Part shown: piece after piece, positions 1-13,300 of the stretch
Position numbering within the stretch: the stretch's first letter is position 1
How the letters are laid out: every line of letters starts with the position of its first letter
Origin: Pleurobrachia bachei
Taxonomy: Eukaryota; Ctenophora; Tentaculata; Cydippida; Pleurobrachiidae
Direction: 5' to 3'
Assembly (NCBI GenBank): GCA_000695325.1
Contig: AVPN01000194.1
Span: 30,489-57,335 of the forward strand
Length of the DNA: 26,847 nucleotides
The notes under the pieces: model-generated
Database searches by the model: none
The model's input: only the letters and a program-made list of their open reading frames with translations
What the model was told of the DNA's origin: nothing
Position numbers and translations under genes: made by a program

Positions 1-395
1 CAGCGCAAACCACGCGGTGACAAGTCACAATCGCGCCTCCGCAAGACGTTGCCAAGCGTTACCAAGCCGCGCCGCAACGGAACCACGTTTTTTGGCCGCG
101 CCGCGAGTGAACCATGCTGGTTTTGGTGCGCGCACCATGCGGTGACAAGTTACATAACTCACTCCGCAAAACAACAGTGACAAGTCACAACTTTATTAGG
201 GATCCCTTTGTACTGCAGGTTCATGATGTGTCCTATCCATGCTATTGGAGGGGCCTGCATAGTACAACCTATTCCCCCTTATTTGTTTTTTTAACAATAA
301 CTGCGAAAAATATGGAATGAAAAGCTGTCACAGGGGGTCCGATTGATTGATTTGATGACTGATACAACTTGAAACTACTTCATTAGGCTCTCCTC
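1..395. promoter_or_regulatory. region upstream of CAD start codon: CpG-rich with repeated palindromes
   Basis: Positions 1-190 are CpG-rich and hold three copies of the inverted motif GTGACAAGTCAC (17-28, 142-153 with one change, 177-188). A perfect 14-bp palindrome TGGTGCGCGCACCA lies at 124-137. A longer module (GCGGTGACAAGT then a CTCCGCAA element) occurs twice, about 126 bp apart. A promoter or 5' UTR is plausible from position alone; I see no clear TATA box or initiator. The 68-codon open frame at 114-320 is not conserved-looking. Confidence 0.35.
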
Positions 396-3300
396 ATGAC
401 ACCCAAGAGTGTAGACGAAGGGGAGGTTGGAGTAGATGAGGGGCCTCGACAAAAGAGGGCCATGCTGGTCCTACAAGATGGTACCATCTACAATGGCATC
501 TCCTTTGGCGCTCACATTTCTATCGACGGAGAGGTAATTTAATATAAATAGAAGTTTATAACATCATTTTTAGAATTCTGTCTGATCTCTTCATTTTATA
601 AAGTTCCTTGTGTTGCCTTGCAATAATATAATTCCATTGTCTCAGTTGTCCATAAACTTCCATCTCTTCATTTTCCAGGTGGTTTTCCAAACGGGTATGG
701 TGGGTTACGTGGAATCCCTGACAGACCCTAGCTACGAGAGACAGATCCTCACCCTAACTTACCCCCTGATTGGCAACTACGGAGTACCAAAACGAGGCGA
801 TTCCGAGTCGGAGCAAATTCCCGCCAACTTTGAGTCTGACTCAATTTATGCTGCTGGTGGGTTATTAGTGAATCACTTTTTTACCATTCTCACCACTTCC
901 GTGCTTGAGTCACGGAATTCGGAGAAAGAAATAATCCCTCTCTTGTACAATTTTGTACAGTCCCGTTATGATTACCTTCCCAGGTCTTGTAGTGGCGAAT
1001 TATAGTGAGGAGGCTAGTCACTGGAAATGCGAGAGCACTCTAGGAGCATGGCTTGCCATGTGCAAAATTCCTGCCATTACAGGTATCTTTCAGAAAATTA
1101 ATTATTTAGACCTTTTTAATTGAGCTTTACCTTCCTCCATCCTTGTCACCGCTAACTTCTCAACTCTCCCTTTTTCACAGGAATTGATACACGGGCTCTG
1201 ACGAAGAAGATCCGGGAACAGGGAACAATGCTGGGAAAGATAATTATGGAGGGAATAAATCCCGAGAGCATTCCCTTCAGAAATCCAGACTTGGAGAACT
1301 TGGTTGCAAGGGTATCCCGTCCTAACTCCCGTCTCTATCGAACCAAGGGTATTACCTATTACATTTTATAATAATTTACATTAGTTTTCACACTCGTTTC
1401 CAATATTGTCCGATTTAACTTGAATCTTTAGTTTGGATCACTTGAAACTGGCTACGATTTAAGTTTCAGTCTGAGTTATGACCGACTTTTTTCTCCCTCT
1501 CACATGTCAACTCCCTCTAACATGTCACCCATCTCCAGTTACGGACAAACCCGTCAACTCCCTCTCTCATGTCTCACCCCATCTCCAGTGACTGATAAAC
1601 CCGTCAACTCCCTCTCTCATGTCTCACCCCATCTCCAGTGACTGATAAACCTGTTAACTCCCTCTCTCATGTCTCACCCCATCTCCAGTGACTGATAAAC
1701 CCGTCAACATCCTCTGCATTGACTGTGGCCTGAAATACAACCAGATCCGGTGTCTGTTAGAGAGGGGAGCTAATGTTACTACTGTACCCTGGGATACTGA
1801 CTTTGCTCCCCTGATAAGGGAGGGTTTCGATGGGCTGTTTATTAGTAATGGACCTGGAAACCCTGATCATTGCACCATCCTCATTGAAAGGTACGGCATT
1901 GGGTCGCTTGACACTGTATGAACTATTCAAAGGTAGGCCAGAAGGATAGTGTGGGTGTATGTCGATGTGAGAAAGGGTCGAGCGGGTTGGAGTATTGTTT
2001 GAGTGAGTCAAGGGGATGCCATATATGCTGGAGTAAGGGTTTAACATTTTAAGTTTGGTGAGGAAAAGAGTATGACAAATGGGCGAGTATATGTCTCTTA
2101 CGTTAATGAGGAGAGATAAGGGCATCTAGTCGAGACAGTTGTTAGCATTTCGATTTAGCGTTATCAAGAAAACGTCCCTTTTTGTAAATTCCCCGTTTTA
2201 AAAGCCCTTTTCCTCTCTCCGTTTCTTCCCTTCTCTTCCATCCCTTCGTCTCAAATGTAGAGATAGGGTGATCTAATTTAGATATCCAAACCAGACGGCC
2301 CTATAATAACAGTTGGCCCTAGCCTTGCTTATAAAACATTTTGTTGCAGGGGTCAGGTGAATTTGGCAGTTATAATAATGGGTAACAAAACATTCGTGTG
2401 AGGGTTGTTTTGCACAGTGTAAGGGAATGAAAATTAAAACTGCGTGTGACAGACACTCTCGGGATTGCGTGTATTATAAAAAGCACACTATATCAGCATT
2501 CAGCTGTTCTTAAACTGACAGTTACCAACTCTCTCCAACAGGTTACGAGCAATACTATCCGATGACAATCCCATCCCAACATTTGGTATCTGTATGGGGT
2601 CCCAGATCATTGGGCTGAGTGTTGGGTGTGGGATTTACAAGCTAAAGTACGGTAACCGAGGTCACAACCAGCCATGTACTCACGTGGAGACGAAAAAGTG
2701 TTACATTACGAGTCAGAACCATGGCTTTGCATTGGATACTGCTACACTCTCTGATGGTATTCCCTCTCTCATGTCTCACCCCATCTCCAGTGACTGATAA
2801 ACCCGTCAACATCCTCTCACATGTCTCACCCCATCTCCAGTGACTGATAAACCTGTCAACTCCCTCTCACATGTCTCACCCCATCTCCAGTGACTGATAA
2901 ACCCGTCAACATCCTCTGCATTGACTGTGGCCTGAAATACAACCAGATCCGGTGTCTGCTGGAGAGGGGAGCTAATGTTACAACAGTACCCTGGGATACT
3001 GACTTTGCTCCCCTGATAAGGGAGGGTTTCGATGGGCTGTTTATTAGTAATGGACCTGGAAACCCTGATCATTGCACCATCCTCATTGAAAGGTACGGCA
3101 TTGGGTCGCTTGACACTGTATGAACTATTCAAAGGTAGGCCAGAAGGATAGTGTGCACACGTGTGGGTGTATGTCGATGTGAGAAAGGGTCGAGCGGGTT
3201 GGAGTATTGTTTGAGTGAGTCAAGGGGATGCCATTATATATGCTGGAGTAAGGGTTTAACATTTTAATTTTGGTGAGGAAAAGAGTATGACAAATGGGCG

Positions 3301-4374
3301 AGTATATGTCTCTTACGTTAATGAGGAGAGATAAGGGCATCTAGTCGAGACAGTTGTTAGCATTTCGATTTAGCGTTATCAAGAAAACGTCCCTTTTTGT
3401 AAATTCCCCGTTTTAAAAGCCCTTTTCCTCTCTCCGTTTCTTCCCTTCTCTTCCATCCCTTCGTCTCAAATGTAGAGATAGGGTGATCTAATTTAGATAT
3501 CCAAACCAGACGGCCCTATAATAACAGTTGGCCCTAGCCTTGCTTATAAAACATTTTGTTGCAGGGGTCAGGTGAATTTGGCAGTTATAATAATGGGTAA
3601 CAAAACATTCGTGTGAGGGTTGTTTTGCACAGTGTAAGGGAATGAAAATTAAAACTGCGTGTGACAGACACTCTCGGGATTGCGTGTATTATAAAAAGCA
3701 CACTATATCAGCATTCAGCTGTTCTTAAACTGACAGTTACCAACTCTCTCCAACAGGTTACGAGCAATACTATCCGATGACAATCCCATCCCAACATTTG
3801 GTATCTGTATGGGGTCCCAGATCATTGGGCTGAGTGTTGGGTGTGGGATTTACAAGCTAAAGTACGGTAACCGAGGTCACAACCAGCCATGTACTCACGT
3901 GGAGACGAAAAAGTGTTACATTACGAGTCAGAACCATGGCTTTGCATTGGATACTGCTACACTCTCTGATGGTATGTGTGTTTATTTTGTCATTATACAT
4001 GACAAATGATCACCATTTATAGGAAGTTATAAAATCTAGTGACAAGTTATATGCCACTACACTGCCTGTATGATTTGTCAAAGTGGTCACCCAGACATCG
4101 AGACAGAAAGAAAATCTCATCTCCAGGTCCCAGTTTGGTCACGATCATTATAAAAACACCTTTTTTAGACCCTGATATAATCAATTATCGATCTACTTAT
4201 CTACAGGTTACCAGGAGTTGTTTATAAACGAGAACGACAAAACTAATGAGGGTCTAATCCACATTTCAAAGCCTGTTATGTCGGTTCAGTTTCATCCTGA
4301 AGCCAATGCAGGGCCCTACGATACACTCTTTCTGTTTGATAACTTTATAGACCACGTCCGACAGGCTACTTACG
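396..4374 (+). CDS. CAD: CAD exons 1-7: glutamine amidotransferase (GATase) domain
   Basis: Exons: 396-533, 679-856, 984-1082, 1181-1348, 1689-1890 (exon 5; second copy 2891-3092), 2542-2756 (exon 6; second copy 3757-3971) and 4207-4374. This domain hydrolyses glutamine and passes ammonia to the synthetase. The N-terminal half carries the CarA-like segment [19 protein letters not shown]. The class I amidotransferase nucleophile lies in exon 6 as FGICMGSQ, and the His and Glu of the triad in exon 7 as VQFHPEA, so all three catalytic residues are present. The residue after MG is Ser where most CarA/CAD proteins have His (GICLGHQ); this is unusual but not a catalytic position. [10 protein letters not shown]-like and SQNHGFA motifs are also present. 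Introns are 100-650 bp. Which copy of exons 5 and 6 enters the mRNA is unknown. Confidence 0.95.
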
Positions 4375-7300
4375 GTAAGATGTGTGCGTGATACAACAGA
4401 GTAGGTAGATTTTCTTTCTGTCGTGAAAAAACGAGGGTCGAAATCCAACGTTAGAAAAATATATAATCCAACGTGGAAATGTGTGAATTATTTACAGCAG
4501 CTCATTCGCATTTCACACACAAAGTTCACACGGATATTCTAATTTGATCAGTCGGATTTTGTGGTTTTTACAAGAGAAATCTCTCATACCGAATCACGTT
4601 TTCAAATCTATCACAATCGAAGTCACCCCTTTGTTGCATACATGATGAGCAATAATAACAGAGGGGTAGTTTCATTACCAACGATTCATAAATCATGAAA
4701 GGTGAATATATAATTCTAGATCCTCCCACGTACCTGAATTTCACATACACCTTAATCACCTTCTAACCACACCCCTAACCACCCTTTAACCACCTTCTAA
4801 CCACAGGTAACCCGGAACAGCACCCAAACCAGTAAACATCCTCTAGCCACCTCCTAAAACCCCCTAACACCCTTCTAACCACCCTACCTCAGGTACCAGT
4901 ACGATGACACTGAAGGAACGTGTCACGACCCACTGCCTGAACAGTAAGGGACTACATCCCCTAGCTGGGAAAGTCATCAAGGCGCCCTATAAAGTGCTAA
5001 TTCTGGGCTCTGGTGGTCTGTCCATCGGTCAGGCAGGGGAATTCGACTACTCTGGTTCCCAGGTAAAGTTATTCAGATCAGGTTTTAGTTGATGGTCCTC
5101 CCAGATCAGATTCAATGAATAATAGATCCCGGGTAAAACTAAGACTCGTTTTCATGGTTACCAATGGTAACATCATTTAAGAAGGTAACATCATTACCCA
5201 GTTTCTGTTCCCCAGGCGATAAAAGCTCTAAAAGAGGAGGGAATGCAGAGTGTGTTGATCAACCCGAACATTGCAACAGTTCAAACTACCAAGGGTCTCG
5301 CTGATAGGGTATATTTCCTGCCCATTACCACCGACTATGTTACACAGGTAACCATAGCAACGAGGCCTAGGTGACTAGCCGAACTAGCTACGTCTCCCAG
5401 ATTCAGTTACGCCTCTTGGAGATTAGATATAATATTGTCCCACTAATAATATAACGGTCATCTGTGATATCAGTTGGGACATGTTTAAGTTGGGACATCT
5501 TTTAGTTGAGACATGTACGAGACATGTTTTGAAAGAACCCATTTATCTCACGGGAAAGTGACAGAAAGAAATGTCCATTATAATTATACATGTGCATATG
5601 ACACCATGAATATATTATGTCTCCCTATTTGAATGGGGGAGATATATAGAGAGAGAGAGAGATTATAGAGAGGGGCGAGACACGCCAACCAGTCTGTGAG
5701 AAAAGCAATTTTAAAAAGTCAATAGAATAACTCAGTGTTGCAATTCTCCCACACGGTTTTGTCGAACAATTAAAAACCTGGTCTAGTTAATTAACTTCCC
5801 CAGGTGATTGAATCGGAGAGACCGGATGGAATTATGCTCTCCTTCGGAGGCCAGACGGCCCTCAACTGTGGGGTTGATATGTACCGGAAAGGGATCCTGG
5901 AGAAGTATAATGTCGCTGTCCTTGGTAAATTACAAAAGTGGTTGTCATCCCAACCAAAACTCCACTCCCCACCACCCCCACCCCAATTATCTTGTTCCCG
6001 GATTGTACACTCTCCCACCACTGCCTCGAGTACACTCATTTTTCAATTCCTTTCCCTCGAATCCCTCTTTCCTTCCCATATTACCAATCCTCCCCTTCTT
6101 CAAGGTACCCTTCTTCCCCTCCCATAATATTACAATTCCTCCCCCTCCCCCAGGTACTCCGATCCCCAGTATATACATATTACCAATCCTCCCCCTCCCC
6201 CGACCCCCATGTACCCTGTTCCCCAGTATTTCCCCTCGCAACATATCACCAATCCTCCCCCTCCCCCAAGGAACCCCGATCCCCAGTATCATTGCTACGG
6301 AGGACCGCCGAGAGTTCGCCCTAAAGCTCGCTGAGATCGGTTTGGAAGTTGCCCCTAGCGACACCGCCACAACTCTCGAGGATGTCCTGGTCATTGCAAA
6401 CAGGCTAGGATTCCCCGTCATGGTCCGGACTGCCTTTGCCCTCGGAGGTCTTGGTAGTGGTTTTGCCAGTAATAACGAGGAGCTGAAAGCGTTGGTGAAG
6501 TCTCCCCTTGCCAATGGGATGCAGGTGAGAGAAAGGGTAGAATATCTGTTTCTTTTTTTAAATTCAGTACATCCCTAAATTAGTGCCATCGGTACCCTTA
6601 TTTTGGCCGATGGACTGATTCTACAGCTTGATTTGACGAGATTATTTAATGCTCACCCCTTGTTATATCTAAAGGTGATAATTGACAAGAGTTTGAAGGG
6701 CTGGAAAGAGGTGGAATACGAGGTGGTACGAGATGCTTATGACAACTGTATTGTCGTGTGTAACATGGAAAACGTAGATCCTCTCGGTAAGTCCCCGCTT
6801 ATTTGCTGAGTAAGTCCTCCTTTGGTCGGGTATACAACTGTACCGTCGCGTCTACCGAATGGCAAACGACCGATACCGTTCGCATTCTGAACTGATTTTC
6901 CCGATAATTTATATATTTGTGCATAACAATTGGACCATCTCCTGCAGGAATACACACGGGAGAGAGTATAGTGGTAGCACCATCCCAAACACTCAACAAC
7001 GATGAGTATAACTGGCTGAGGACAGTAGCGATCAAGGTGGTGAAACATCTTGGGGTTGTTGGAGAGTGCAACATCCAGTATGCCCTGGATTCAAAATCTT
7101 CAAAGGTATGATATCAAAAGGGGGCCAATCGCTCTTGTGGTGTTTTTCTACTTTTCTCAGATGTTGTATATTTCTTGAGAATACTTTGTACTCAGAAGAA
7201 GAAAGACGAAAGCATGAACCGACCGAATCAGGGAATACTGGTCACGTGACCTAGTCACCGTGTTCTGATTGGTTGTTTACTTGTTTCGGTCGGTTCCTGG

Positions 7301-10300
7301 ACGACAGTATGAACAGTAATAGTGACAACTAATAAGCAGTGTTATAGATACCATTCATTTAACATGACATGACATGTATTATTAAAGAGTGTTCATAGCG
7401 AACATATAGCGAGTTTTACAGTTCGGATTCTCTTAATGTTAATGCTAGCAGATGTAAGAATACAGCAGATTATCGCTCATACAACGGTGTATCAAGTTTG
7501 TACCCAGCAGACATATGGCGTCATGCCACTCCTGGTTGGAAATCAGCAATTTAATGGGAAGAGATATCATCCAGGATGAGACCCCCTCTTTGTAAACACT
7601 GAACGCAAGAACCTCCTAAAAGATCTTATCCTGTAAAAGTACACTAAGGGATTTGCTGCTGAGTTGAGTGCAGTCGAGAAAGTGTAGGTCAGAATCCAAA
7701 GGTAGGAATACCCCAGACGAGTATTGAAAATGTCAGCTGTAATATGAAGAACATCTGATTTGTTGTTAATTCCAGGCTGAACCGCTGCTACCACCTTGAT
7801 GAGTTGTATTTGGTAGGCAAAGTTTGGAATGTTCACAATGATATAGATAAGTGTCAGTAGTATCACAGTCACAATGGCAGAATTGGAGGTGTGTTTAACG
7901 GTGCTGATACGGCCCACTTTTCTGTTGTGTCTCCAGAGAAGGAACAGGGTGGCGAGAAATGAAATGGAGATGGGTAGAACGGTCATACCCGCCTGAATGC
8001 AACTCGAGATTCTGAGAATTATCTCCCATTTCCATTCACTGGCCAAAATGGGCTCAACGGTAGTTGAAAGAGGAGCCATCGGTTTACACATCCCTACCCG
8101 AGACAGGAACCCATATTTAACTTTTCCAGTGAGAAACAAGATCACTTTAAGGGCAGTGTTGAAAAGGAGATATATGAGGGGACACAACCAGGAGAGGGAC
8201 CGGGAGAGGATGTGTTGTGGGAAGATGAGGAGAACAAGACGAGAAATGCTCATGTGGGCAACCAGAAACACCGTCATCTCTGGAAGGATCTGAGGGGGGA
8301 GGGGTGAAAAGGACAAACTAGCTCTAAAAGCTAGGTCTAAAAAGTGGGAAATGTGAGAAAAGATTAAGATTTACCGGGTACCCCTACGACAGAGAATTGG
8401 AAGAACGAACGAAAAGTAGCTGATAAAGAAATTTACCTGCCACAGCATCCCCCAGACGTTACAAAATATCCCATTCGCAAAAACACCCTCCTCCCTCCCG
8501 TTCAAAAGAACTTGTATAACAGGAAAGACAGTCGCCAGGATCAAACAATCCACAATCGCAATCAATATGTAGATATTCCTGAAATTGCAATGGATTTGAT
8601 TGTTTTCACTTTTCGTATGTAACCCTCCGACCGGGTGTTGGGGTTTTAGCTGTGGTCCATGGACCATGCATGAAAACTTTTCATTGAAAAGTACCTGAAA
8701 TAATTGGCGTTCCCATTACGTCTTTGTTTCTGGTGTGCAAAGTAGTAGAGAACGAAGGCATTGCTTGGTATGCCCCATACCAAAAAAACAATGTGGAGGA
8801 TTGAAATAGAGATGTCTGCTGATTCGAGGGGTCCAACGTCTGTCAAATTCATCCTGATATAAATGTTTCACAAATTTGTCAGTAAAAGACAAAATCAAAC
8901 AACCAAACTCCAAGAGTATATAAAGCGAGTTTTGGGCTACACTGGGATCGCACACTATACATCGCTACCCAGGTAGCGCTATACTATATAACAGAGCATG
9001 CACAGAAAACATTTAAATACTGGCCGCTGGCAGCTAGGAAGGGAATAAGGAGATTCATTGATCCAAACCGGTACAGAGGGGTATATAATAAACTAAACTA
9101 GTATGTGTAGCGCTGTGACAAGACAACAGTTGAAAGGTTTAAAACGATGAACTACATGTTTTAGGCTACAGACTATCTCACAAAGCGGCAGATAAATAGA
9201 CAACAATAAGCATATTTATGAGCTTTGTTGTTTATTCAACAATAAGCATATTTATGAGCATTGTTGCTTTAAATAATTATATTGGTCTTCAAACAGTAGA
9301 TCAATGGAAGATAGTACCACGCGACAGCGTGGTACTCTGTGAATAGATACACCGAGGGCGCAGCCGGAGTGTATCAAGTAGCTCGTGAGCCCGTAGGGCG
9401 AACGGAGTTCGTCATTCTAAAAACACGACCGCAGGGAGTGTTTTTAGAGTACCTCTGACACGACCGTAGGGAGTGTTAGAGGTTTACTTAGTACATGACC
9501 GAAGGGAGTGTGCTAAGTTTACGAGCTCACAAGCAAAAAGAGTACCACGATGGAAGTGGTAAACAACTTCTGGAACAACAACAAGGAAAAAGAGAGATAA
9601 TGAAAATATGCATTGTGTATGAAGTGAGAGAGAGAGAGAGATAAGAGTGTGTCTAGCAAAGGATGCAGTGTAACAAGTGATAAGTGAAAGTAAGATTTCG
9701 CGTGACGCCAGAGAGATGCAGTGTATTTAGTAATGGCGAGAATGCAACTCCGTAGATAGTTACACTCTCGATTACACGTAACGTAAAGGCTCATAGTAAC
9801 ACCGTAGTGATACAATGACTGAATGCACTAGGCAGCTCTTTATATTTTCGAGCTCTAGGTCGAAAATATTCACTACAAATATGTGATGCAACGTCAAAGA
9901 AGGACAACAATAGTCACATAGGTTCGCTGGACCTGGAATGGAGCAAGAACAATTGCATAATATCCAATATATTGAATATTAATGAATATTATAGTGAGCA
10001 CAAAAACCCGCAACTAGCGACAGGATATTCGCCTATTTTCATCCAGAACAGTCTTATATAACAGGGTGCCACCTGTCATTTGGGTGCCACCTGTTTTTGA
10101 GTGCCACCTGTTCTGGGTGCCACCTGTTTTTCTGGGTGCCACCTGTCATTGTGGCGAGCATGCTACGTCGGTGGAGCCCGTGGACGGTGATATTTAACGA
10201 TCCATTGACTTTGTTATTCACCTGTTCTAAATGTATTCCCGATAAAAATGAAAACCAAAATGCACCAAAATACTCGGGCGGTCGGGACTCGGGAAACCTG

Positions 10301-13300
10301 GAACAGGTGAGGAATAATGTAAATTGGAAGAGGCAAGTGAGGGCATTGAATGGTATCTAAGATTGTGCATGAATATTTGCATTGATGAAGTAAGGTAGAG
10401 AGAGATAAGTAACCTCTTGTATTAATTTATGCAGACTCCCTGTCACCTATAGGATATATATCTAAGGGGACTAAAGCGCTGGCCACTGAGCTTTAAAGGG
10501 CAAAACTAGCGCACTGGCTGAGAGAAAAGAACAAAGTCACCAGTCATTATGCTACAAAGAAACATAATATGTATTGTGATGCACATTGCGATGCATATAT
10601 ATATGCAAAGCAAAAGCTTTAAGAAAGTTTCGCGATTTGTTTGCAGAGAGAGAAATCTTTTGCACAAAAACACACTGTCGACCCACGACAATTACGGAAA
10701 TCAAATCTCTCAATCTAAATCGCCTCATTCACTTTCTGGACACACCTTCGTCCTTCAGTACATAACGATGGACTGACAAACTTACAAACACAGCCGCATG
10801 CTATAACCGCACGGCCAAAACGGTTCAGAGACAGCTCAACACATACCACAGTCAGACACACTTGCACCAACTCAACAGTGAATTCTTAGTTAGGGGTAAT
10901 AACACCGAATATCGCCTTGACTGGGAAATAATTTGTACAAGCTGATTTCTTCACTAACGTGTCCCAATGGGTCCCCTCTAGCCCTCCCGAGCTTTTCCAA
11001 ACTTGGGATGGGGTGCAACATGTTCATTTCCGGGTTTACCTCTTACTCACATTTCTAGCCCGAAGCCTTAGGCCAAAAGCGTATATTGCGTAACTACCCT
11101 TAGAAAAAGAGTAGAGACAGAACTAAGGGCACCAAAGTAATCAGCAGCCTCGCATTAGTGGGGGAAGGTGCCGGAATTAAGTCTCTATCTCATCTGGTTA
11201 ATTGGATAATTAGGTTTGCACATAACCGTTTGTTGGCTATTATATGGCCACTGCCATTATATAACCCCAGCTCTAAGTGAACTAAAGCAGTGTATGTGCA
11301 GGCTAATACACAACGTGTGTTCTGGGAAAGAGAGGGGTAGTGGCACACATGTGCATCACATAATAATGTACGACCTGACAGATTCGTGACACTCTTCCCT
11401 ACATGCCTCGAATTAGTGGGGGTAGGTGCTAAAATTAAGTCTCTATCTCATCTGGTTAGTTAGATAATTGGATATTTCGGTTTGCGCATAACCGTTTTTT
11501 TGCTATATAGCTACAGCCACTTACGAATGGATTAGAGACTTTTCATTGGTGCCATTTTGTAGGCAATAGCCAAATTATAGGGGGTCGACATCGGACTTTT
11601 AAGCTCTATCTCCAACCGTTTAGCCGTTATGTGGCTTCAAAGATGCTCAAAATCGGGCTTACAAAATGGCACCAACGAAAAGTCTCTAAACCATTCCTAA
11701 GTGGCTATAGCCATATATACATAGCAAAAAATGGTTATGTGCAAACCTAATTATCTAATTTTAACCAGATGAGATAGAGACTTTAGTGCCCTTAGTTTTG
11801 TCTCTACTCTTTTCCTAACGGTAGTTACGATTTTGGCCTAAGGCTAGAAATGTGGGTGAGAGGTAAACCAGGAAATGAACATGTTGCACCCCATCCCGAG
11901 TTTGGAAAAACTAAGGAGGGCTAGAGGGGACCAATTGGGACACATTAGTGAAAAATTAGCTTGACGGAAGTTTTTTTCTCATTCACAAGACTACTGCCCC
12001 TAACTATCTCTGTAGTAACACAGTAACAATAGTGAAATTGCTTTGCAGTAAATACAGATATTGTAACACATTGTATAGTAACACACCAACAGTCTGGCTT
12101 GTTTCAGTATTATATCATCGAGGTGAACGCCCGACTATCTCGAAGTTCGGCCCTTGCATCCAAAGCCACAGGATACCCCCTTGCTTATGTTGCTGCCAAG
12201 CTAAGTCTTCTCTACCAGCTGCCCGACCTGCGGAATAAGGTTTGATATTTCTTGTCATACCGAGATAAGTTGTTTATTAAAACTTTGTTACCAATTATTT
12301 CCTAATTAAAAAGACTTTGTTACATTATATTTCTTAATTAAAACCGAGTTTTTGATGTTTAGACTCTCTCCATTATATCCCATGTTGCCTAGGTCACGAA
12401 CAAGACGACAGCATGTTTTGAGCCCAGTCTGGATTACTGCGTTGTTAAGATTCCTCGGTGGGACCTTGGAAAGTTTCACCATGTCAGCAAAAAGGTGATT
12501 AATTAACTAATTAAACAGTAATTAAGGCAAAAAGGTGATTAATTAAACAGTTATTATTTAGTGAGTTCACATATATTTGGAATACATCAATAGAAAATTG
12601 ATGAGACAATGTGGAATTACAAAATACCCTACTCTCAGATTGGTAGCTCCATGAAGAGTATTGGTGAGGTGATGTCAATTGGGAGATGTTTCGAAGAGGC
12701 CCTCCAGAAGGCCCTGAGAATGGTTGAAAGTAGCAGCCTCGGTTTCTATGGCAACAACTGTGTTGTAAGCGAGGAAGAATTGATGAACCCCAGTGATACA
12801 CGCATCTACATCATTGCTCAGGTTTGTTTTAGGTAAAACCCTTTTTATTGCGGAGAGAGAAGGAAAGTTAGTCATTTTCCAATAATTGGTCCTTTATAAA
12901 ACTAACTATCGCTCCTCCATCAGGCCATATCGAATGGATACAATGTGAACGAGTTGAACAGATTGACAAACATTGACAAATGGTTCCTTATACGGATGCA
13001 GAATATTGTCATTCAACAACGAAATCTTGAGGTAAATCGTAGTTTGACTCTACTAGAGAGTAGATGAGGGAGTAGATCTGTGTCCAACTCTCCTTGATCA
13101 ATGGTAACAAATAGAGTGAAAAGAGGTTGTTAGCGTTATGTGCACCCCCCCAAATATTCTTGGCAGCGAAGCTGCCAAGATTATTTGGATTGAGAAACCA
13201 CCCCAAAAATACAAAATCTAGACGTCACAAATGATTAAAACCCCTAAAATTTGCTTGATTTAGTTAAAAAATTTCCGGGGGATTCGCCCCCTGGTCCCCC

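Noticed and set aside
114-320. 68-codon open frame upstream of CAD
   Set aside because: It lies on repeated palindromes and shows no protein-like conservation pattern.
2890-3123. Separate small genes starting GTG at 1688 and 2890
   Set aside because: These are CAD exon 5 copies with splice borders, not independent genes.
5808-6578. 256-codon plus-strand open frame
   Set aside because: It runs in a wrong frame over exon 10, through a CT-rich repeat intron, and becomes correct only in exon 11; the exon 10 donor and exon 11 acceptor explain the coding parts.
9519-9815. 98-codon minus-strand open frame rich in Leu/Ser
   Set aside because: Low complexity, overlaps GA repeats, no domain or splice support.
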